Below are positions 53,598-64,000 of a DNA stretch of 64,000 bases, piece by piece (the first letter of the stretch is position 1; each line of letters opens with the position of its first letter). The notes beneath the pieces are model-generated. The model worked only from the letters and a program-made list of their open reading frames with translations, was not told the DNA's origin and made no database searches. The position numbers and the translations under genes are program-made. Where the stretch lies: positions 3,162,001 through 3,226,000 of the forward strand of contig NZ_CP035806.1 in assembly GCF_004208635.1 (NCBI RefSeq). The letters are read 5' to 3'. This DNA comes from Leucobacter triazinivorans (GTDB lineage: Bacteria > Actinomycetota > Actinomycetes > Actinomycetales > Microbacteriaceae).

Positions 53598-53621
53598 GGG
53601 ATCCCGCACGTCAGGGATCCC
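53598..53621. terminator. Hairpin between convergent yhhQ and tgt
   Basis: GGGATCCC at 53598-53605 and again at 53614-53621 can pair (the octamer is self-complementary) around CGCACGTC-type bases. Situated between the two stop codons, it likely ends transcription from both sides. No U-tract. Confidence 0.55.
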
Positions 53622-53628
53622 GAGCCGC

Positions 53629-55116
<1,488 letters not shown>

Positions 55117-55118
55117 GC

Positions 55119-55367
55119 ATGGACGTCGACAAGCTGCGGGAGCTCGCGGATGCGAGCGAGAACGAGAACGCGCTCATCGCCCTCGACGCCGTGATGCGGA
55201 TGCGGCGCGAGCTGGAGCGGCAGGAAGCGGTGCTCGTGCGGCGAGCCCGCAACGCGGGGGAGAGCTGGGCCGCGATCGCGTCGGTGCTCGGCGTCTCGAA
55301 GCAGGCGGTGCATCAGAAATACGGACGGGGTGCGCGACTCGAGCGGAAGAGGGGAGCAGGATCGTGA
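55119..55367 (+). CDS. Small HTH DNA-binding protein
   Basis: An 82-residue protein. A long N-terminal helix (residues 1-45, rich in E, R and L) is followed by the helix-turn-helix SWAAIASVLGVSKQAVHQKY (49-68) and a basic tail. This layout belongs to a group of small actinobacterial HTH proteins, often placed next to Clp N-domain genes. No RBS is seen before ATG 55119, where operator sequence ends; leaderless expression is possible. Autoregulation via the twin palindromes is likely. The stop overlaps the next start (GTGA). Confidence 0.83.
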   Translation: MDVDKLRELADASENENALIALDAVMRMRRELERQEAVLVRRARNAGESWAAIASVLGVSKQAVHQKYGRGARLERKRGAGS

Positions 55368-55627
55368 AGACGGCGTTGGGGACTGCGGGCGGACCGGGGC
55401 CCGAGGAGTATCGCGAATGGCTCGCGCGAGGGTTCACGCTGCTGCAGGCGCGCGAGTGGCTCGTCGACGGCGTGGACCTGGGCGAGGCGGAGCGCTGGCG
55501 CGCGCGGGGGATCGGCACGGCCTCCGCCGCGCTGCCCCTCCGGGTGCGGGGGATCACGCCGCAGAGCTACACGCCGACGACCCGGCGTGCGCGGCGGCGA
55601 GCCCAGCGGGGTGCGACCGCAGCCTGA
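55364..55627 (+). CDS. Hypothetical small protein, 87 aa
   Basis: An 87-residue protein with a central EEYREWLARGFTLLQAREWL and GVDLGEAERWRARGI; the pattern alternates acidic and basic residues, with a basic C-terminus (RRARRRAQRG). No known domain. A strong GGGGAG RBS and GTGA overlap make it a second gene of the HTH operon. The surrounding 55628-55960 region beyond it is GC-rich, repetitive and non-coding. Confidence 0.65.
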   Translation: MKTALGTAGGPGPEEYREWLARGFTLLQAREWLVDGVDLGEAERWRARGIGTASAALPLRVRGITPQSYTPTTRRARRRAQRGATAA

Positions 55628-55630
55628 AGT

Positions 55631-55717
55631 GGCGGGATGCGTTGGGCGGGATGCGTCGGGCGGGGTGCGCGGCGGAGGCGCGGCGGAGGCGCGGAGGGGG
55701 TGCGGAGGGGGTGCGGC
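55631..55717. repeat. Low-complexity G-rich tandem sequence
   Basis: Imperfect repeats of GGCGGGATGCG followed by GGCGGAGGCGC and GGAGGGGGTGC. No coding frame is convincing. It lies between the 87-residue gene and the rRNA promoter region. The rest of 55718-55960 shows nothing identifiable. Confidence 0.7.
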
Positions 55718-55962
55718 AGGGCGGTCCGGTGGGAGGCCGGCGGCATACTCGGCGGCCTCAACGCCGGGCTGCGGCAGCGATGACCTCCCTGTGGCGCGCC
55801 CCCGCGGTGAAGCTTGGACGACGCGCCCGGGAAACCGGCGTTCTCAGGCGAAATCCCCGACTTCCCGGGCTTCTCCGCAGATGCGAGGCGATGTCTCGGG
55901 GAGGCGAGGAGATCCCGATTCGGCGGAATCATGCGGAGACACGCCCGGGATCCGTGGCTGTG

Positions 55963-55998
55963 TTGCAGGCCCCTGGGGATCCGCGTAATGTATTCCCT
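55963..55998 (+). promoter_or_regulatory. rrn promoter P1
   Basis: -35 TTGCAG (55963-55968), 17-bp spacer, -10 TAATGT (55986-55991). Transcription would start near 55998, about 470 bases before 16S. Confidence 0.65.
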
Positions 55999-56079
55999 TG
56001 TCAGCGCGACGGAGCGGGACGCGAAAGCGGCCCGGATCGGTAGCGAATCGGATCTCACGAAGATCACCCTGGTTGGGAC

Positions 56080-56115
56080 TTGATAAGTTCTGTCCGAGTG
56101 TGTAAAGTGAGACTC
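56080..56115 (+). promoter_or_regulatory. rrn promoter P2
   Basis: -35 TTGATA (56080-56085), 17-bp spacer, -10 TAAAGT (56103-56108). The near-consensus hexamers make this the stronger of the two. The leader from 56115 to 56468 has lower GC than the surrounding DNA. Confidence 0.75.
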
Positions 56116-56279
56116 TCGATCTCACCACTGAGATACTTCCTCGAAGAGGTTAAGTTTCTCATGCTCACTCACTGCGAGTGGAGCGGATTTGCGAAGTGCA
56201 AGTCGGGGTGGTAAGTTAGACAGGTTGCTGTTCGGAGCTTTCTTGCCGGTTGGTGGGGGGTGACGGGTGGTGTCTGGTC

Positions 56280-56316
56280 TTTGAGAACTCAATAGTGTGC
56301 ACTTGATTGTCATATG
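56280..56316 (+). promoter_or_regulatory. rRNA leader boxA-like element and 16S processing-stem left arm
   Basis: TTTGAGAACTC (56280-56290) is the actinobacterial leader boxA-type antitermination signal. CTTGATTGTCATATG (56302-56316) can pair with CATATGACAACAAG at 58078-58091 in the spacer after 16S, the expected RNase III processing stalk. Confidence 0.7.
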
Positions 56317-56468
56317 CCAATTTATTTAATCCCCGGCATCGACTGGTTTTCTGGTTGGTGTTGGTGATTCCTTTTTGGATAACGAGATCGTCAGTATTGA
56401 TGGTTTCTGTTGTCAGGTCAAACTCGCGTCATGGCCCGTTTTTCCCGGGTTGTGTTCGCTTTTGTTTT

Positions 56469-61569
<5,101 letters not shown>

Positions 61570-61645
61570 TACATCCCACCACACCACGACCCCGGTCGCG
61601 TGTGTGCGTGAGAAATAAGCACCAAAGCAAATCGTAACGATGTAT

Positions 61646-61669
61646 CGCGTCCACTTTGTGGTTCCCAAC
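61646..61669 (+). other. 23S processing stem, right arm
   Basis: The 24 bases here are complementary, with three mismatches or wobbles, to 58294-58317 in the 16S-23S spacer (GTTGAGAACTACACAGTGGA-GCG). This brackets 23S and is the expected precursor stalk. Complementarity continues weakly on the inner side. Confidence 0.8.
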
Positions 61670-61736
61670 AGACGGCCCACACCCACCCCCTGAACACGCA
61701 ACACCCCCAGGGGACGGTGTGCCACATGTTGATAGA

Positions 61737-61855
61737 GTTACGGCGGCCATAGCGTCAGGGAAACGCCCGGACACATTCCGAACCCGGAAGCTAAGACTGA
61801 CAGCGCCAATGGTACTGCGAGGGGGACCTCGTGGGAGAGTAGGACACCGCCGGAC
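61737..61855 (+). rRNA. 5S ribosomal RNA
   Basis: About 119 nt, GTTACGGCGGCCATAGCGTC to GTAGGACACCGCCGGAC. The acceptor helix (CGGCGG with CCGCCG), the loop CATTCCGAACCCGGAAGCTAAG and the AGTAGGACACC end are conserved. Confidence 0.95.
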
Positions 61856-61865
61856 ACCCTTTCAG

Positions 61866-61914
61866 AGGCCCCGAGCACCCCACCATCGCAGGTGAGGCGC
61901 TCGGGGCCTTTTTC
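61866..61914 (+). terminator. rRNA operon terminator
   Basis: AGGCCCCGAGC and GCGCTCGGGGCCT form a GC-rich stem of about 11 bp around a 25-base loop, followed by TTTTTC. A typical Rho-independent terminator for the rrn operon. Confidence 0.88.
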
Positions 61915-62155
61915 ATGTTCCGGCTCTGTTCCGACTCCGTGCCGTGGATCCGGCCACCCGTACCGGGGAACCCGCGATCTGTGCCCTGTGACCGGTCGTT
62001 CCCGCTGCAGAATCTGCGTATCCGCGCCGCAGGGTCGGCGGAGCAATGGGCGCGAGGGTCTCTGCTACCGGTCCGCGCAGACTTCCCCCGGACCGTTCCG
62101 ATAGAATCGTATTCCGAGAACAGCACACTGCGATTCAGACGGAAGCGGGCCGCCT
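61915..62155. other. Intergenic, probable mrpA promoter region
   Basis: No gene is seen in this 240-base gap. TAGAAT at 62102-62107 is a good -10 candidate for the antiporter gene; the matching -35 is unclear. Confidence 0.4.
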
Positions 62156-64000
62156 ATGGGAGCGATGATGAGCATGCTGCTCGTCCTCGCTCTGAGTGCC
62201 GTCGTCATTCATCCGATCGTGCGGCGCTTCGGACGCCGCGCCTTCATCGGTCTTGCGCTGCTCATGGCGGCCGCCTTCGCCGTGCTCCTGTGGTGGGCGC
62301 AGCCCGTGTTCTCAGGTGCGGTGCTCGTCGAATCTGTCGAGTGGGTCCCGCAGCTGGGGATGACGCTCACGCTCCGGCTCGACGCGGTGTCGGCACTGTT
62401 CGCGCTGCTCGTCACGGGCGCGGGCGCGCTCGTGCTGCTCTACTGCACGAACTACTTCGACGATGGCGAGACGGGCCTCGCCCGATTCGCCGCAGTCTTC
62501 ATGGGCTTCGCGACGTCGATGCTGGGGCTCGTGCTCGCCGACGACCTCTACCTGCTCTTCATCTTCTGGGAGGGGACAACGGTCTTCTCCTTCCTGCTGA
62601 TCGGGCACGCGACCCGGTTGCGCACCGCGAACGCCGCCGCGCTGCAGGCCCTCATGGTGACCACTCTGGGCGGTCTCGCGATGCTCGTAGGTTTCGTGCT
62701 GCTCGCGCAGCAGACGGGTACCTCGCTGCTCTCGGAGATCGTTTCAGCGCCGCCGAGCGGTCCCATCGCAAGCGTTGCGGTCTTCCTGGTGCTCGCGGGT
62801 GCGCTCTCGAAGTCGGCGATCTTCCCGTTCCACTTCTGGCTGCCCGGCGCCATGGCGGCACCCACCCCCGTGAGCGCCTACCTCCACGCGGCGGCGATGG
62901 TCAAGGCGGGGGTGTACCTCATCGCCCGCGTCAGCCCGGGGTTCGGCGATGTGGTCGGGTACCGTGAGACGCTCGTCGTGCTCGGCGCCATCACGATGCT
63001 CAATGGCGGGGTGCGTGCGCTCAAGCAGTTCGACATCAAACTCGTCGTCGCGCACGGCACCGTCAGCCAGCTGGGCATGCTGGTGATGGTCTTCGGGATC
63101 GCGGACCCGCGCGCCGCGTTCGCCGGGCTGGCGCTGCTGTTCGCCCACGCACTCGCCAAGGCGCCCCTGTTCCTGGCGGTCGGGATCATCGATCACTCCA
63201 CGGGCACTCGCGATCTGCGAAAGCTGTGCGGTGTGGGCCGGCGCATGCCGGTGCTCGCCCTGATCACGACCGCGGCGACCGCTTCGATGGTGGGTCTTCC
63301 GCCGTTTCTCGGGTTCGTGGCCAAGGAGTCGGCACTCACCGAGCTGCTCCGGATCGGCGCGGACGAACCGCTCGCTCTGTTTGCATTCGCGGTTCTGGTG
63401 GTCGGAAGCATGCTCACCGTCGCATACATGGGGCGCTTCCTGTGGGGTGCGTTCGCAGACAAGCCCGGCACCGTCGAGTGCGCCGTCGTGCATCGTCCCG
63501 GGTGGAGCATCTGCATCGCACCTGCCGTGTTCGCCCTCGCCGCGCTCGCAGGCGGCGTGTTCTCGTCGGCGCTCGATCCCGTTCTGCAGGCCACCGTTCC
63601 GGGCGCGCACCCCGAGCACCTCGCGCTGTGGCACGGTCTGACCGTCGAGCTCGGGACCTCTGTAGCGGTCATCGCGGTGGGTACACTGCTCGCAGTGGTG
63701 CTCTCGCGCCGCACAGCGCAGCTTCCGGCGCTGCCCGAGCGGTTCTCCGCATCGCACGCGTACTGGGTCGTGACCCACTGGGTCGACAGTCTCGCGGTCA
63801 AGGTCACCTCGCTGACTCAGCGCGGCTCCCTGCCCTTCTACCTCGCGGTGATTCTTATCGTGGTTGTGGTCGCGCTCGGCGGAACGCTGATCGCGACGGG
63901 GGAGTGGCCGAACACCTTCGAGTTCATGAGCTCGCCGGTGCAGATCCCGATCGCGATCATCGTGATCGTCGCGGCGATCTTCTCGCTGCGCGCGCGGACT
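62156..64000 (+). CDS. mrpA: Na+/H+ antiporter subunit A (MrpA/MnhA), 5' part
   Basis: 615 codons run open to the window edge, so the gene is truncated. The product is a many-helix membrane protein of the proton-antiporter (NuoL/MrpA) family. Motifs: LVLADDLYLLFIFWEGTTVF, LSKSAIFPFHFWLPGAMAAP with the conserved lysine and proline, and a following HAAAMVKAGVYL helix. MrpA with the Mrp complex exchanges Na+ for H+ for pH and salt homeostasis; subunits B-G should follow beyond the edge. ATG 62156 is used, but ATG 62168 has GGGAG 5 bases upstream and may be the true start. Confidence 0.92.
   Translation, partial: MGAMMSMLLVLALSAVVIHPIVRRFGRRAFIGLALLMAAAFAVLLWWAQPVFSGAVLVESVEWVPQLGMTLTLRLDAVSALFALLVTGAGALVLLYCTNYFDDGETGLARFAAVFMGFATSMLGLVLADDLYLLFIFWEGTTVFSFLLIGHATRLRTANAAALQALMVTTLGGLAMLVGFVLLAQQTGTSLLSEIVSAPPSGPIASVAVFLVLAGALSKSAIFPFHFWLPGAMAAPTPVSAYLHAAAMVKAGVYLIARVSPGFGDVVGYRETLVVLGAITMLNGGVRALKQFDIKLVVAHGTVSQLGMLVMVFGIADPRAAFAGLALLFAHALAKAPLFLAVGIIDHSTGTRDLRKLCGVGRRMPVLALITTAATASMVGLPPFLGFVAKESALTELLRIGADEPLALFAFAVLVVGSMLTVAYMGRFLWGAFADKPGTVECAVVHRPGWSICIAPAVFALAALAGGVFSSALDPVLQATVPGAHPEHLALWHGLTVELGTSVAVIAVGTLLAVVLSRRTAQLPALPERFSASHAYWVVTHWVDSLAVKVTSLTQRGSLPFYLAVILIVVVVALGGTLIATGEWPNTFEFMSSPVQIPIAIIVIVAAIFSLRART

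Noticed and set aside
55814..56083. An 89-codon frame upstream of the rRNA operon
   Set aside because: It spans promoter P1 and has no RBS or domain.

Overview
The window is about 64 kb of a very GC-rich genome with dense, tightly overlapping genes (many ATGA/GTGA junctions) and one complete rRNA operon. The actinobacterial rRNA leader (TTTGAGAACTC element), the 16S signature regions and the gene families point to a Microbacteriaceae-type actinobacterium, most probably Leucobacter or a close relative. The genus is an inference from recalled 16S features, not from a search. The window is chromosomal and mostly core or near-core metabolism. I see no prophage, transposase, integrase or CRISPR array.

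Layout. 0-5.5 kb: YfcE-type phosphoesterase, pyruvate dehydrogenase (quinone) PoxB, a two-gene zinc-ribbon pair, a small membrane/coiled-coil protein, a DUF1761 protein coupled to an SDR, and a DUF1801 protein. 5.5-10 kb: membrane alpha/beta-hydrolase, then a glutaminase-MFS pair. 10-11.3 kb: a broken response-regulator start, VanZ-like protein and acetyltransferase. 11.3-15.6 kb: a tightly coupled minus-strand operon of type III polyketide synthase, SAM methyltransferase, FAD monooxygenase, a 65-residue protein and an SDR, likely making a phenolic or quinone metabolite. 15.8-16.8 kb: two small membrane proteins. 17-22 kb: a thiamine/pyrimidine module, with a TPP riboswitch driving a ThiY-ThiX-ThiZ-like ABC importer, divergent from a YkoF-like protein and an LLM flavin monooxygenase.

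22-34.2 kb: a repeat-expanded paralogue of the 3.1-kb coiled-coil protein, a YbaK-type deacylase, an AlkC/AlkD-like glycosylase, YihY, an M20 peptidase, MscL, a DUF4190 protein, GuaB1, threonine synthase, an AI-2E family permease and a four-helix membrane protein. 34.2-38.1 kb: an ABC-ATPase remnant, tRNA-Glu(CTC), then leuB, ilvE and a fumarylacetoacetase-family gene. 38-44 kb: YbdK-type ligase, then GAF regulator, aldehyde dehydrogenase and DUF779, and an aldo/keto reductase. 44-50 kb: RlmN, a DUF559/AbiEi-like protein bracketed by two related palindromes, a class V aminotransferase divergent from a LysR-MFS pair. 50-55.6 kb: GltX, a thioredoxin-reductase-like flavoprotein, YhhQ queuosine-precursor transporter convergent with Tgt, and a small HTH two-gene operon behind twin operators.

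55.9-62 kb: the rRNA operon with two sigma70-type promoters, both with 17-bp spacers, 16S, a spacer without tRNA, 23S, 5S, processing stems that can be drawn by base pairing, and a strong terminator. The window ends inside an MrpA-type Na+/H+ antiporter subunit gene.

The least explained structures are the two 60-bp palindromic elements with identical arms and different centres, the palindromes flanking the DUF559 gene, the 11-residue-repeat coiled-coil paralogues with related upstream motifs, and the YkoF-monooxygenase pair facing the TPP-riboswitch transporter.
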